Notes: generated by a model not told the origin, from the letters alone. DNA of 41,294 bases from Sphingopyxis granuli NBRC 100800 (GCF_001591045.1 NZ_BCUA01000031.1:1-41294), one strand, 5' to 3'; counted from the first letter of the stretch, positions 25,944-34,637 are shown. Program-made: numbers and translations.

Positions 25944-26503
25944 CTGGCGACCCGGGCAATCCCCCTCCCGTCCGGGCCTCTGGCGCCGCGCCCGTCGTCG
26001 TTACCGCAACGATGGGCGCGGCCGACCAGCGCTTCTTCGACGCGCTGCGGACCGCCCATTATCCGCCGGGACGCAACCGCGTAGCGTCGCATATCACGCT
26101 GTTCCATCATCTGCCGCCATCGGCCCTCGACGAACTCGCCCGGCTGATCCGCGCCATCGTCGCCGACACGCCGCCGCCGGTGGCGCGTGTTTCGGACATC
26201 TACCTGCTCGATCGCGGCGTCGCCTTTCGCGTCGAAAGCCCCGACCTGCTGGCGATCCGGGCGCGCATCGCGGACCGTTTCGCGGGCCTGCTCGCCGCGC
26301 AGGACCGCGGCACGCCGCGCCTGCACATCACGGTGCAGAACAAGGCCGATCCAGCAGCGGCGCGCAAGCTGCTCGCCGAACTGCGGCGCGATTTCCGGGC
26401 CCGGCCGCTGGCGATCGCGGGCCTCGCCGCCCACCATTACCGCGGCGGGCCGTGGGAAACGGCGTTCGAAAGGAATTTTCGCGGCATGCGCGGACGATAT
26501 TGA
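25940..26503 (+). CDS. 2H phosphoesterase family protein (2'-5' RNA ligase-like)
   Basis: The 187-residue product contains the two HxT/S motifs of the 2H superfamily: SHITLFHHLPP with His51 and LHITVQNK with His129, about 78 residues apart, as in 2'-5' RNA ligase and cyclic phosphodiesterase relatives. Such proteins open or form 2',5'- or 2',3'-cyclic phosphates. The conserved body begins at VVVTATMGAADQRFF, so the start must lie upstream of that internal Met; GTG at 25940 is the best candidate. It follows the alpha/beta hydrolase gene and precedes a tRNA gene. The natural substrate is unknown. Confidence 0.8.
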   Translation: MTGDPGNPPPVRASGAAPVVVTATMGAADQRFFDALRTAHYPPGRNRVASHITLFHHLPPSALDELARLIRAIVADTPPPVARVSDIYLLDRGVAFRVESPDLLAIRARIADRFAGLLAAQDRGTPRLHITVQNKADPAAARKLLAELRRDFRARPLAIAGLAAHHYRGGPWETAFERNFRGMRGRY

Positions 26504-26556
26504 CCGGCGCAGACCGCCTGCTTATAGGCGCGGCTCGCCCACGGGCGGCCTTTCGG

Positions 26557-26633
26557 GGCGGAGTAGCTCAGCCGGTTAGAGCAGCGGAATCATAATCCGC
26601 GTGTCGGGGGTTCGAGTCCCTCCTCCGCTACCA
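26557..26633 (+). tRNA. tRNA with CAU anticodon (probably elongator tRNA-Met)
   Basis: A 77-base cloverleaf with encoded CCA. The acceptor stem GGCGGAG pairs with CTCCGCT (a G-U at 1-72), the D arm includes GCTCAGCCGGTTAGAGC, the anticodon stem GCGGA/TCCGC holds loop ATCATAA with anticodon CAT, and the T loop is TTCGAGT. It lacks the C1-A72 mismatch and the three G-C pairs in the anticodon stem of initiator tRNA. It is therefore elongator Met or the Ile tRNA that carries lysidine; Met is more likely by overall sequence. Bases 26634-26751 hold no other gene. Confidence 0.93.
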
Positions 26634-26751
26634 AACCACCAAAAACGATGCTTTTCCTTGGTTTCCTGCCGCCGCGAGGCTTCGCATCCACGCCGTCTTG
26701 ACATCGCCCCATTTCCGCACACCCTCGCGCGAGGGAGGATTCGGCCGCGCG

Positions 26752-27318
26752 ATGGACGATCTGGATCAATGGTTTGCCGAACAGATTCTGCCGTTCGAGG
26801 GCGCGCTGACCGCCTATCTGCGGCGCGTCTGGCCCGACGCGTCGGAGGTCGCCGACCTGCGGCAGGAGGTCTATGTCCGCGTTTATCAGGGCGCGGGCAG
26901 GCAGCGCCCGCCGGTTGCGCGCTTCTTCCTGTTCAGCGTCGCGCGCAACCTGCTGATCGACCGGCTGCGGAAAAGCCGTGTCGTCCCGATCGACCTGATG
27001 GCGGATTTGGACGCGCTGAACGTATTATCGGATGACATATCGGCCGACCGCATTCTAAGCGGCCGTCAGGAACTGGCGCGGCTCGAAGCGGCGCTGGGCG
27101 ACCTTCCGGCGCGGTGCCGCGAGACGTTCGTGCTGCGCCGGATCGACGAACTGTCGCAGCGCGAGACGGCGGAGAAGATGGGCGTGTCGGAAGCGACGGT
27201 CGAGAAGCAGATGGTGAAGGCGATGCGGATCCTGGCGGATCGCTTCTGGAATACCGCGTCCCGATCGGCGCCGGGCGCGGATGATGGAAAGGCGGACAGC
27301 GATGAAAAGCGCCGCTGA
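26752..27318 (+). CDS. ECF sigma factor (FecI-like), module 1
   Basis: The 188-residue protein has sigma region 2 (about 17-77: AYLRRVWPDASEVADLRQEVYVRVYQ, FLFSVARNLLIDRLRK) and region 4 (about 108-163: LEAALGDLPARCRETFVLRR, LSQRETAEKMGVSEATVEKQ), with no regions 1 or 3. It should direct RNA polymerase to the promoter of its receptor gene. It overlaps the start of fecR-1 by 17 bases, so sigma and anti-sigma are coupled, and TBDT-1 follows. This is the gene order of FecI-FecR-receptor systems. I saw no promoter matching a FecI-type consensus. Confidence 0.92.
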   Translation: MDDLDQWFAEQILPFEGALTAYLRRVWPDASEVADLRQEVYVRVYQGAGRQRPPVARFFLFSVARNLLIDRLRKSRVVPIDLMADLDALNVLSDDISADRILSGRQELARLEAALGDLPARCRETFVLRRIDELSQRETAEKMGVSEATVEKQMVKAMRILADRFWNTASRSAPGADDGKADSDEKRR

Positions 27319-28399
27319 TATCGAGCAGACCGCCGCCGAATGGCTGGTGCGCCGCGAAGGCGACGGCTGGTCCGACGCCGATCAGGCCGCGTTCGACCGT
27401 TGGGTCGCGGAGGAAACCGCGCACCGCATCGCCGTGATCCGCCTCGAAACCGTGTGGCGCAAGGCGGGCCGCCTGCGCGTGTCGGCGCTGCGGAGTGGGG
27501 AGGCGGAAGCTTCCAATTCCGTTCGTGCTGAACTTGTCTCTCCTCCCCCCAAGCCGTTCGCCCTGAGCTTGTCGAAGGGCCGTTCTTTCTTTCGACCTCG
27601 CCAAGAGCAGGACGGTGCTTCGACAAGCTCAGCACGAACGGAGGTGGGGGACGGCGCGGTGGATAACCCGCGCCGCCGCTGGCTCTGGCCCGCCGCCATC
27701 GCCGCCTCGCTCGCGCTGGCCAGCGTCCCGATCTATCGGAACCTCACCGCCGCCGAGACTTACGCCACCGCCGTCGGCGGCTTTCAGCGTTTCCCGTTGG
27801 CTGACGGATCGCGCGTCGACCTCAACACCAATTCGCGCCTCGACATCGCCTATACGAAGGCGGTGCGCCGCCTCGACCTCGAACGGGGCGAAGCCTTCTT
27901 CAAGGTCGCGAAGAATCCGGCGCGCCCCTTCGTCGTCCATGCCGGGGCGTGGCGCGTCACCGCCGTCGGCACCGCCTTCACCGTCAAGCTGCGCGGCGGC
28001 GACATCGACGTCGTCGTCACCGAAGGCCGTGTCCGCATCGATCCGCCCGCGACCGGCGGCGCCTCCGCGCGGCCCATCTTCGCCTCGGCGGGGCAGGCCG
28101 CCACCGCCACCGGCGCCGCCCCCATCGTCCGCCCGCTCAGCGCGGCGGCGATCGACATGGCGCTGAGCTGGCGCGACGGTCTGCTGATCTTCGAGGGCCG
28201 CCCGCTGGGCGAGGTCGCCGCGGAGTTCAACCGCTACAACCAGGTCCAGCTCGTCGTCGATCCGTCGGCGACCGGCGTCATCGTCGACGGATCGTTCCGC
28301 GCGACCAACGTCGAAGGCTTCCTTCGCCTGCTGCGGCAGGGTTTCGACGTGCAGAGTGTTCGCGATGGACCGGGCGAACTGCTTCTCAAAAAAATCTGA
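27302..28399 (+). CDS. FecR family anti-sigma factor carrying an in-frame palindromic insert
   Basis: FecR proteins sit in the inner membrane, hold the cognate ECF sigma factor and receive the signal from an STN-bearing receptor. The 365-residue product has an N-terminal sigma-binding domain (about 5-60, EWLVRREGDGWSDADQAAF), a membrane helix (about 126-144, WLWPAAIAASLALASVPIY) and a periplasmic FecR domain (about 155-240) plus a C-terminal STN-like segment. Residues 73-114 are encoded by a palindromic repeat inserted in frame in the linker before the membrane helix. The start at 27302 is chosen over 27281 because MKSAADIEQTAAEW fits the family. It overlaps sigma-1. Confidence 0.92.
   Translation: MKSAADIEQTAAEWLVRREGDGWSDADQAAFDRWVAEETAHRIAVIRLETVWRKAGRLRVSALRSGEAEASNSVRAELVSPPPKPFALSLSKGRSFFRPRQEQDGASTSSARTEVGDGAVDNPRRRWLWPAAIAASLALASVPIYRNLTAAETYATAVGGFQRFPLADGSRVDLNTNSRLDIAYTKAVRRLDLERGEAFFKVAKNPARPFVVHAGAWRVTAVGTAFTVKLRGGDIDVVVTEGRVRIDPPATGGASARPIFASAGQAATATGAAPIVRPLSAAAIDMALSWRDGLLIFEGRPLGEVAAEFNRYNQVQLVVDPSATGVIVDGSFRATNVEGFLRLLRQGFDVQSVRDGPGELLLKKI
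27519..27641. repeat. 123-bp palindromic element inside fecR-1
   Basis: Outer arms CCGTTCGTGCTGAACTTGTC (27519-27538) and GACAAGCTCAGCACGAACGG (27622-27641) match at 19 of 20 positions when inverted. Inside is a second dyad, GCCCTGAGCTTGTCGAAGGGC (27560-27580). Such elements are typical intergenic repeats of sphingomonads. Its length, 123 bases, is 41 codons exactly, so the reading frame of fecR-1 is kept. It shares end bases CCGTTCGTG/CACGAACGG with the larger repeat at 34305-34386. Confidence 0.85.
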
Positions 28400-28492
28400 C
28401 CGTCCGCGCGCGCAGCGTACCGGAAAAGAAAAGCCGCTTCGTATTCCTCAATAGCAGCCGCGTTCAGAGCGGTACAACATGGGGGAGGAAAT

Positions 28493-31400
28493 ATGCAGCT
28501 CAGGAAAATTGCGTTCGCCGTTCTGCTCGGTTCGACGAGCGTGCTTTCGGCCGTCTCGGCCGCGCAGGCCCAGGCGCCGGCCGCGCGACAGAGCGAATTC
28601 AACATTCCCGCTGGCGATCTGGTCGCTGGCCTGCGCGCCTATTCGCGGCAGGCGCATGTCGAGGTGATGTTCAACGCCGCCGACCTTCGCGGGCGGCGCA
28701 CCGCCGGCGTCAAAGGCACCCTCGGCGCCGAAGAGGCGCTGCGCCGCCTGCTCGCCGGTGCGGATACTGAACTGGTGCGCGACCCGTCGGGCGCCTGGCT
28801 GGTGAAGCCGGTGGGAAACGGCGCGCAGGCCGCCGCCGATGACTATCGCGGCAACGAGATCGTCGTCACCGCGCAGAAGCGCGTGGAATCGGTGCAGGAT
28901 GTACCGATCGCAGTTACTGCGCTGTCGCAGAAGAATCTGGAAGAACAGAAGATCGAGGGCGGCCCCGACATCATGCGGGCCGTGCCGAACCTGACGTTCA
29001 GCAAGTCGAACTTCACCGGCTACAACCTGTCGATCCGCGGCGTCGGTACCAAGTCGATCTCGGCGACCAGCGACCCCGGCGTTGCCGTCGCCTTCAACAA
29101 CAGCAGCCTGATCCACAACCGCTTCTTCGAACAGGAATTCTTCGACATGGAGCGGGTCGAGGTTCTGCGCGGACCGCAGGGCACGCTCTACGGGCGGAAC
29201 GCAACCGGCGGCGTCGTCAACCTGATCACCGCCAAGCCCAAGCTTTCCACGTTCGAGGGCAATCTCAAGGGCGAGGTCGGCAATTACAACAGCCGCCGCC
29301 TGCTCGCGATGCTCAATGTGCCGCTGGTCGACGACGTGCTGGCGGTGCGCGTCGCGGGTTCGATGACCCAGCGCAGCGGCTATGACTATAACGCGACGAC
29401 CAAGAACCGCATCAACGGCCGCGACCTCTGGTCACTTCGCACATCGGTTGCGTTCGAGCCGGCACCCTGGTTTCGCGCGAGTGCGATCTGGGAGCGGTTC
29501 AACGAAGACGACAATCGCTCGCGTACTGGCAAGCAGCTTTGCCATCGTGACGATGGGCCGACGCATGTCGGCGGGGTCGATCTGGCCGATGGAGCGCTGC
29601 AAGACATAACCCCCGAAATTCGCAGGGCGCTGTTTGGCCAGGGATGCAAGCCTGGAAGTCTTTATGATGATGCCGCCTTTGGTACGCCCAACGGCTTATC
29701 CTATAGTTTCATCCTAGCAGGCGTGGCGTACAAGGACGCGGGGCTGGGTATCGGGGTAGATCCAGACAAGTCCAGTGGCTTTCAATCTGTTATCCAGCCT
29801 ATCGACCCCTATGGCGGCCTTATGCAGTCTCGCAACCTGCGAGAAGTCAACTCGATCCGCGATCCGAGGTACCGCGCGAAAGCTGATCTCCTCCAGTTCA
29901 ATATCGATATCGATGTCACGCCGGAACTGACTTTTACATCCCAGACCGCCTATAATTCCGACAAGGTGTACTCATTACAAGATTATAATCGTTTTACCAG
30001 CCTTCCAATATTTACAGATACGAGCAGATTAGTTCTCCACAAGGGAGTAGGGCCGAGCGAATATAAAGATATGATACCTGGTGGAATATTCTGCGATCCC
30101 CAGATTGGATGCTCGAACACGCTCGCAGGGCTTGATATAAGCCAGGCGAAATCAAAGCAATTTAACCAAGAAATCCGACTGCAATCATCTTTCGATGGAC
30201 CGTTTAATTTCAGCTTCGGAGCAAATTATACGCGATTTAAGACGTTAAATGACTATTATGTCATGTACAATGTCCTGAGCGCAATGGCCTGGGGAGGCGG
30301 GTTCAATAATTCGACATACTTTAGTGGCGTCCCATGGGATCCATCTGTATGCCCAAATACCCAGGGCAGCAGTCAACCTGTCGAGGCGAGCAATCCTCTT
30401 GCCTATTGTCCTTACGTCGATCCTAACCCAATCGAAAGTATCGATGGGAATGGCCACAATTACTTCCGTTCCAAAAATCCGTACAAACTCCAATCTTCGG
30501 CACTTTTCGGAGAAGTTTATTGGAACATCCGCGACAACCTTAAATTGACTGCAGGCCTTCGCTACACGGAAGATCGCAAGACGTTTATCCCGGTTCCGTC
30601 GCAAGTTTTGTTAGCGCGGAGCATTTTCGCCGGTGGGACTGTTTCTTCCGGATATCCCGAGAATTCAGCTATCAAACAAAAATGGAGTGAATGGACAGGG
30701 CGAGTTGGCCTCGATTGGAAGCCGTACTTGGGATTCACCGATGATACGATGCTCTACGGCTTCTATTCGCGCGGCTATAAAGGGGGTGGCGCCAACCCCC
30801 CCAGTCCAGGTTTCGCGACCGAGGAAGAATTTATAGCCAACGCGCTCGCCGATGGAATGCCTGAGAACGTTTTCAACGTTTACAAGACTTTCGGGATGTT
30901 CCCGCCTCTGACGCTGACAGCCGTGGAATATGGTCCGACCTTCGAGCCAGAATTCGTCGATGCTTTCGAAATCGGCGCCAAAAACACGTTGTTGAACGGA
31001 AAGCTCACGTTGAACGCCTCTGCCTTTTACTATGATTACAAGGATTATCAGGTTTCCCAGATCAGGGATCGGACGGCCGTAAACGAGAACTTCGATGCTA
31101 AGGTATGGGGGCTGGAATTCGAGACGGTGTTCGCACCAACGCGCAATCTTCGGATTAACGCCAATCTCGGCTATCTCCGCACCAAGATCGGCAAGGGCGA
31201 GACATCGATCGACATCATGAATCGTACCCAGGGCGATCCTGACTATACGCTTGTAAAACCGTGGATGCAGCTGCCATCGAATTGCGTTATTCCTACGCAT
31301 GTTGCAGCGGAATGGGCCAGAACGAGGCAGGGCCTTGTCCAATTTTATGGCATGTGCGGTGGGGTGAAAGGCTTGATCGGCGGGCTCTTCCCACCGCTCA

Positions 31401-31846
31401 TTACTGATCCTGCCTTTGGTGGTGCACGCTATGATTTCAACAACTATCCGGAATTGAACGGCGGGGCCGGTCTAAAGGCCGATCTCAGCGGTAATGAACT
31501 GCCTAACTCGCCGCGTTGGACGGCCAATCTGGGCGCACAGTACACAGTCGATTTCGATCAGGACTGGAGCGCGACGATCCGTGGTGACGCCTATTGGCAG
31601 GCGAAGAGCTGGGCTCGTGTCTATAACAGCAACCCCTACGACCGACTGCGTAGTTGGACCAACTTCAATCTTTCGCTTCGTGTCGAAGGTCCCGAGGACC
31701 TGACGTTCGAGGCCTATGTGAAGAATGTCTTCAACAAGTCGCCGATCACCGACTCCTTCCTGAACAGCGACGATACCGGTCTGACGACCAACGTCTTCAC
31801 GCTCGATCCGCGCATCATCGGGTTCAGCATCGCCAAAAGATTCTAG
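28493..31846 (+). CDS. TonB-dependent receptor with STN signalling domain, module 1
   Basis: This outer-membrane receptor should import a ligand with energy from TonB and report its presence to FecR-1. The 1117-residue product has a signal peptide (to about 26), an STN domain (about 34-106, EFNIPAGDLVAGLRAYS), a TonB box EIVVTA (122-127), a plug (about 135-245, with VEVLRGPQGTLYGRNATGGV) and a long beta barrel ending in Phe (DPRIIGFSIAKRF). A GGGGGAGGA site precedes the ATG. It follows fecR-1 and ends at a terminator. DNA between about 29.5 and 31.5 kb, coding loops and barrel, is richer in A and T than the ends. The ligand is unknown; some loops carry cysteines (CHRDDGPTHVGG, FCDPQIGC). Confidence 0.93.
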   Translation: MQLRKIAFAVLLGSTSVLSAVSAAQAQAPAARQSEFNIPAGDLVAGLRAYSRQAHVEVMFNAADLRGRRTAGVKGTLGAEEALRRLLAGADTELVRDPSGAWLVKPVGNGAQAAADDYRGNEIVVTAQKRVESVQDVPIAVTALSQKNLEEQKIEGGPDIMRAVPNLTFSKSNFTGYNLSIRGVGTKSISATSDPGVAVAFNNSSLIHNRFFEQEFFDMERVEVLRGPQGTLYGRNATGGVVNLITAKPKLSTFEGNLKGEVGNYNSRRLLAMLNVPLVDDVLAVRVAGSMTQRSGYDYNATTKNRINGRDLWSLRTSVAFEPAPWFRASAIWERFNEDDNRSRTGKQLCHRDDGPTHVGGVDLADGALQDITPEIRRALFGQGCKPGSLYDDAAFGTPNGLSYSFILAGVAYKDAGLGIGVDPDKSSGFQSVIQPIDPYGGLMQSRNLREVNSIRDPRYRAKADLLQFNIDIDVTPELTFTSQTAYNSDKVYSLQDYNRFTSLPIFTDTSRLVLHKGVGPSEYKDMIPGGIFCDPQIGCSNTLAGLDISQAKSKQFNQEIRLQSSFDGPFNFSFGANYTRFKTLNDYYVMYNVLSAMAWGGGFNNSTYFSGVPWDPSVCPNTQGSSQPVEASNPLAYCPYVDPNPIESIDGNGHNYFRSKNPYKLQSSALFGEVYWNIRDNLKLTAGLRYTEDRKTFIPVPSQVLLARSIFAGGTVSSGYPENSAIKQKWSEWTGRVGLDWKPYLGFTDDTMLYGFYSRGYKGGGANPPSPGFATEEEFIANALADGMPENVFNVYKTFGMFPPLTLTAVEYGPTFEPEFVDAFEIGAKNTLLNGKLTLNASAFYYDYKDYQVSQIRDRTAVNENFDAKVWGLEFETVFAPTRNLRINANLGYLRTKIGKGETSIDIMNRTQGDPDYTLVKPWMQLPSNCVIPTHVAAEWARTRQGLVQFYGMCGGVKGLIGGLFPPLITDPAFGGARYDFNNYPELNGGAGLKADLSGNELPNSPRWTANLGAQYTVDFDQDWSATIRGDAYWQAKSWARVYNSNPYDRLRSWTNFNLSLRVEGPEDLTFEAYVKNVFNKSPITDSFLNSDDTGLTTNVFTLDPRIIGFSIAKRF

Positions 31847-31877
31847 AGTCCTCTCCACCCACTCCACTGGGTAACCT

Positions 31878-31923
31878 CGGGCCGATGCCGCGCTTGCTCC
31901 CGGCAAGCATCGGCCCGATTTTT
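31878..31923 (+). terminator. Rho-independent terminator after TBDT-1
   Basis: An 11-bp stem (CGGGCCGATGC, 31878-31888, and GCATCGGCCCG, 31907-31917) with an 18-base loop is followed by ATTTTT. It lies 31 bases past the TBDT-1 stop, so the module-1 transcript ends here, ahead of the DUF2147 gene. Confidence 0.85.
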
Positions 31924-32051
31924 CTGAGAGAGTACGGGAAGGCGCCGCGCGCCGGATTCAAGCCGGCTTGCCTCAATTCTGTCGAACTATTCGTCTTTCT
32001 TTCAGGAAAGAAAACGACGTCGTGACAGACTCGGAGCGGAAAAGAGGCAGC

Positions 32052-32489
32052 ATGAAAAAGACGATCCTGATGACGATCCTGATCGCGGCCACGGGGGGAG
32101 GGACCGTGGCCGCCGCGCCGCAGGGGGGCGGCGCCATCACCGGTCTGTGGTCGACCGGCAGCCAGGGGGGCCGCGTCGAACTGTATCGCTGCGGCACCGC
32201 CATCTGCGGCAAGGTGGACGATGCCGCTCCCCTGCGTGCCAATCCCGACCAGCGCGACGTGAAGAACCCCGACCGCGCCTTGCGCGACCGGCGATTGAAG
32301 GGGCTGGTCGTCCTGCGCGGCTTCGAAGGCGGCCCGCGCGAATGGAAGGGTGGCCCGCTTTACGATCCGGAGACGGGCGACGGCGCCGCGAAGGGCTCTC
32401 TCACCCTGCGGGCCGACGGAAAGTTGGAAGTGAAGGGCTGCAAGGCGGCGGTCTTCTGCCGGACCAAGGTCTGGACCCGCGCGCGCTGA
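32052..32489 (+). CDS. Secreted DUF2147 family protein
   Basis: The 145-residue product has a signal peptide (about 1-22, ending at AAAPQ) and a DUF2147 domain: ITGLWSTGSQGGRVELYRCGTAICGKV, GLVVLRGFEGGPREWKGGPLYDPETG, and KLEVKGCKAAVFCRTKVWTR. Four cysteines (two in each half) could form disulfides. The family's function is unknown; members are exported beta-rich proteins. A terminator lies between it and TBDT-1, so it is probably separately transcribed. It converges on fecR-2. Confidence 0.88.
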   Translation: MKKTILMTILIAATGGGTVAAAPQGGGAITGLWSTGSQGGRVELYRCGTAICGKVDDAAPLRANPDQRDVKNPDRALRDRRLKGLVVLRGFEGGPREWKGGPLYDPETGDGAAKGSLTLRADGKLEVKGCKAAVFCRTKVWTRAR

Positions 32490-32500
32490 ATCCGGAACGG

Positions 32501-32520
32501 TGCGCCGGTGATCCGGCGCA
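32501..32520. terminator. Hairpin between convergent DUF2147 and fecR-2 genes
   Basis: TGCGCCGG and CCGGCGCA flank the tetraloop TGAT, giving an 8-bp perfect stem 11 bases past the DUF2147 stop. There is no T-run on either strand, so terminator activity is uncertain. Confidence 0.4.
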
Positions 32521-32546
32521 TCATCCCGTCCGGATCGAACCGCCGA

Positions 32547-33575
32547 TCAATCCTCGGTCAGGATGATCTCGTCGCTCGTCGTCGAAACGCGCTTCGCTAT
32601 GCCATAGAGCTCGAGCGCCTTCACGAAGCCGTCGATGTCCCCGGCCGAGAAGACGCCGACGATCTGCTTGTCGGGGATGCTGCCGTCCTTGAACGTCAGC
32701 TTTCGCGTCGAATAGCGATTGACCTCCGCGACCGCCTTCGACAGCGGGTCGTGCATGAAGACGAGCCGCCCCTCGGTCCAGCTCGTCTCCTTCTTCACAT
32801 CGACGTTGCTCAGCGTCCAGCGGCGGTCCGGGCTGATGACCAGCTGGCGGCCGGGGGTCATGTCGGTGCCGTTGCCGGGGCCGGTCGCGGGCTCTTCGAC
32901 CCGGACCTTTCCTTCGGCGAGGACGATGGCCACTTCGCCCCCGTCCATGCTGACCTCGAAGGCGGTCCCGACCGCGCGCACCGTCTTGCCGTCGGCGTTG
33001 ACGATGAAGGGCCGGGCGCGGTTGCTGGCGACCTGGAAGAAGGCGCGGCCGCGAACCAGGTCGACGCGGCGCTGGTCGGGGGCGTCGGCGAAGCGCATCT
33101 CAGTATCGGAATCGAGCGTCACGACCGATCCGTCGGGAAGGGTGATCGTGGTCCGCTGTCCCGTTTCGGTCTGGAAAGCCTGCGCGGCGTGGTCGCGCTC
33201 GGCGAACAGCAGGCCGGGCAGGGTGGTCCAGCCGATCCCGACCGTCAGCAGGACGGAGGCGGCGACCGCAAGTCCCCGCCGCCGGCCCAGCCTCTTTCCC
33301 CATCCCCGCCAGCCCGGCGCCGGCGCGTCCTCGACGTCCGGCTCGCCATATGGGGAGGCCGCGCCCGACAGGGCGGGGTCCGATGCCGCGGCGCCGGCAA
33401 TCGACCATGCGCGGTCGATCGACCGATAGGCATCGCGGTGCGCGGCGGACTGGCCGATCCAGTCCTGAAAGCGATATTCCTCCTCCGCCGTCATGTCGCC
33501 GGAAAGCTGCTGGTTGTACCAGTGCGCGGCTTCGGATCGAAGCGCGGCGCGCCCGGTGGATCGGTCGCCGCTCAT
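32547..33575 (-). CDS. FecR family anti-sigma factor, module 2
   Basis: The 342-residue product has the same layout as FecR-1: a cytoplasmic sigma-binding domain (about 12-60, SEAAHWYNQQLSG, EEYRFQDWIGQSAAHRDAY), a membrane helix (about 101-119, LAVAASVLLTVGIGWTTL), a periplasmic FecR domain (about 139-235, TITLPDGSVVTLDSDTEMRF, VRAVGTAFEVSMDGGEVAIV) and a C-terminal STN-like domain (about 258-340). Its ATG overlaps the sigma-2 stop as ATGA, so the two are coupled. It has no palindromic insert; its linker is proline- and alanine-rich instead. It should partner sigma-2 and TBDT-2. Confidence 0.92.
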   Translation of the reverse strand: MSGDRSTGRAALRSEAAHWYNQQLSGDMTAEEEYRFQDWIGQSAAHRDAYRSIDRAWSIAGAAASDPALSGAASPYGEPDVEDAPAPGWRGWGKRLGRRRGLAVAASVLLTVGIGWTTLPGLLFAERDHAAQAFQTETGQRTTITLPDGSVVTLDSDTEMRFADAPDQRRVDLVRGRAFFQVASNRARPFIVNADGKTVRAVGTAFEVSMDGGEVAIVLAEGKVRVEEPATGPGNGTDMTPGRQLVISPDRRWTLSNVDVKKETSWTEGRLVFMHDPLSKAVAEVNRYSTRKLTFKDGSIPDKQIVGVFSAGDIDGFVKALELYGIAKRVSTTSDEIILTED

Positions 33576-34087
33576 TGGCCGGCCTCCATCTCTTCGGCGA
33601 TGCGGACGAGCGCGCGGTGCATCAGGTCCTTCACGGACTCGCGGCTGATGCCCATGCGTTCCGCGATCGCCGGATAGGTCAGATTATCGAACCGGTGCAG
33701 TTCGAAGGCTTCGCGCGTCCGCGGCGGCAGATTGCAGATCGCTGTGACCACGCGTCGATATTCCTCTTGTCCGATGGCGATGCGCTCGGGGGACAGCGGG
33801 TCGCTGCCTCCCAGGCTGTCGCTCCATTCTTCATGCAGCAGGGTGACGCGCGCCGCCTGTTCGCGGTAGCGGCTGACCAGCACATTGTGCGCGGTGGCGA
33901 ACAGATAGCCTTCGACATTGTCGATCGCCGCGTTCAACCGCGCCGATTGCAGCCGCAGGAAAACATCCTGCACCAGATCGTCCACATCCGCTTCGGAAAC
34001 GCGGCGCCTGAAATACCGCCGAAGACCCGGGCCATAGGTCGTCATCCATGCGCCGATATCGGGGTCTTCGCGCCGCGCAGCCATCAT
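33572..34087 (-). CDS. ECF sigma factor (FecI-like), module 2
   Basis: The 171-residue protein has sigma region 2 (YFRRRVSEADVDDLVQDVFLRLQ, YLFATAHNVLVSRYR) and region 4 (CNLPPRTREAFELHRFDNLTYPAIAERMGISRESVKDLMHRAL). Tandem codons TTG-ATG-ATG at 34090, 34087 and 34084 make the exact start uncertain. It reads away from TBDT-2, with fecR-2 coupled downstream. Its sequence differs clearly from sigma-1, so the two modules probably keep separate promoters. It should drive TBDT-2. Confidence 0.92.
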   Translation of the reverse strand: MMAARREDPDIGAWMTTYGPGLRRYFRRRVSEADVDDLVQDVFLRLQSARLNAAIDNVEGYLFATAHNVLVSRYREQAARVTLLHEEWSDSLGGSDPLSPERIAIGQEEYRRVVTAICNLPPRTREAFELHRFDNLTYPAIAERMGISRESVKDLMHRALVRIAEEMEAGQ

Positions 34088-34250
34088 CAACCCATGCCCC
34101 GAAAGGGCAGGAGATGCCAGCCATCGCCCGTCTCACCCGTCATTCGTAACGTCCACGATCGTGTCGCACCCTGCGTGCGCTTACCGGAGTAGACGCGCGC
34201 GACGGCAAACAGGGGGGTCGGGGTGCGAAATATCTTTCCCGCCCCCTCGT

Positions 34251-34475
34251 TAATCGTCATCCCGGACTTTTTAGAGCATCGAGCCTTAAATCTGACTCAC
34301 CGTCCCGTTCGTGTCGAGCGAAGTCGAGACACCCATCGGCCTTGCGTTACGCCGATGGGTGTCTCGACTTCGCTCGACACGAACGGATAAGAGGCATTGC
34401 AGATTTAACGCACGATGCCCTAATCGTCATCCCGGACTTTTTAATCGTCATCCCGGATCAAGTCCGGGATGACGA
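34251..34475. repeat. Cluster of nested intergenic repeats between sigma-2 and TBDT-2
   Basis: The 550-base gap between sigma-2 and TBDT-2 (34088-34637) holds layered repeats. The TAATCGTCATCCCGGA unit occurs at 34251, 34421 and 34442; the last forms a hairpin with GTCCGGGATGAC. Between the first two lies a perfect 36-bp inverted repeat (34305-34340 and 34351-34386, 10-base loop). Outside it, AGAGCATCGAGCCTTAAATC (34274-34293) and an inverted relative near 34403-34420 form an outer, imperfect pair. The pattern looks like one palindrome inserted into another. The remaining 34476-34637 is AT-rich around 34520 and should hold the TBDT-2 promoter. Confidence 0.85.
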
Positions 34476-34637
34476 AGGTGAGCGGGTGGCAGTTCCCCAC
34501 CCCCCGCCGAAACCGCGCCCCAAAAAAATTTTCGAAACTCGACCCCCCTCCCGAGCGCAATTTACGTCTATGTTAGTGGCGGGGTGGATCATGTGTAGAG
34601 TCGAGCCCCGATAACTATAACAGGGGAGAGTAAACAC

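Noticed and set aside
26557..26633. Initiator tRNA-fMet
   Set aside because: It lacks the C1-A72 mismatch and the three consecutive G-C pairs in the anticodon stem, so the CAU tRNA is elongator Met or Ile type.
34251..34475. CRISPR array
   Set aside because: The repeats are palindromic, unevenly spaced and few, with no unique spacers of constant length and no cas genes.
34490..34637. ECF-type promoter before TBDT-2 (GAAAC near 34534 and CGTCTA near 34565)
   Set aside because: The 26-base spacing is too long for an ECF promoter and no matching pair was found upstream of TBDT-1.
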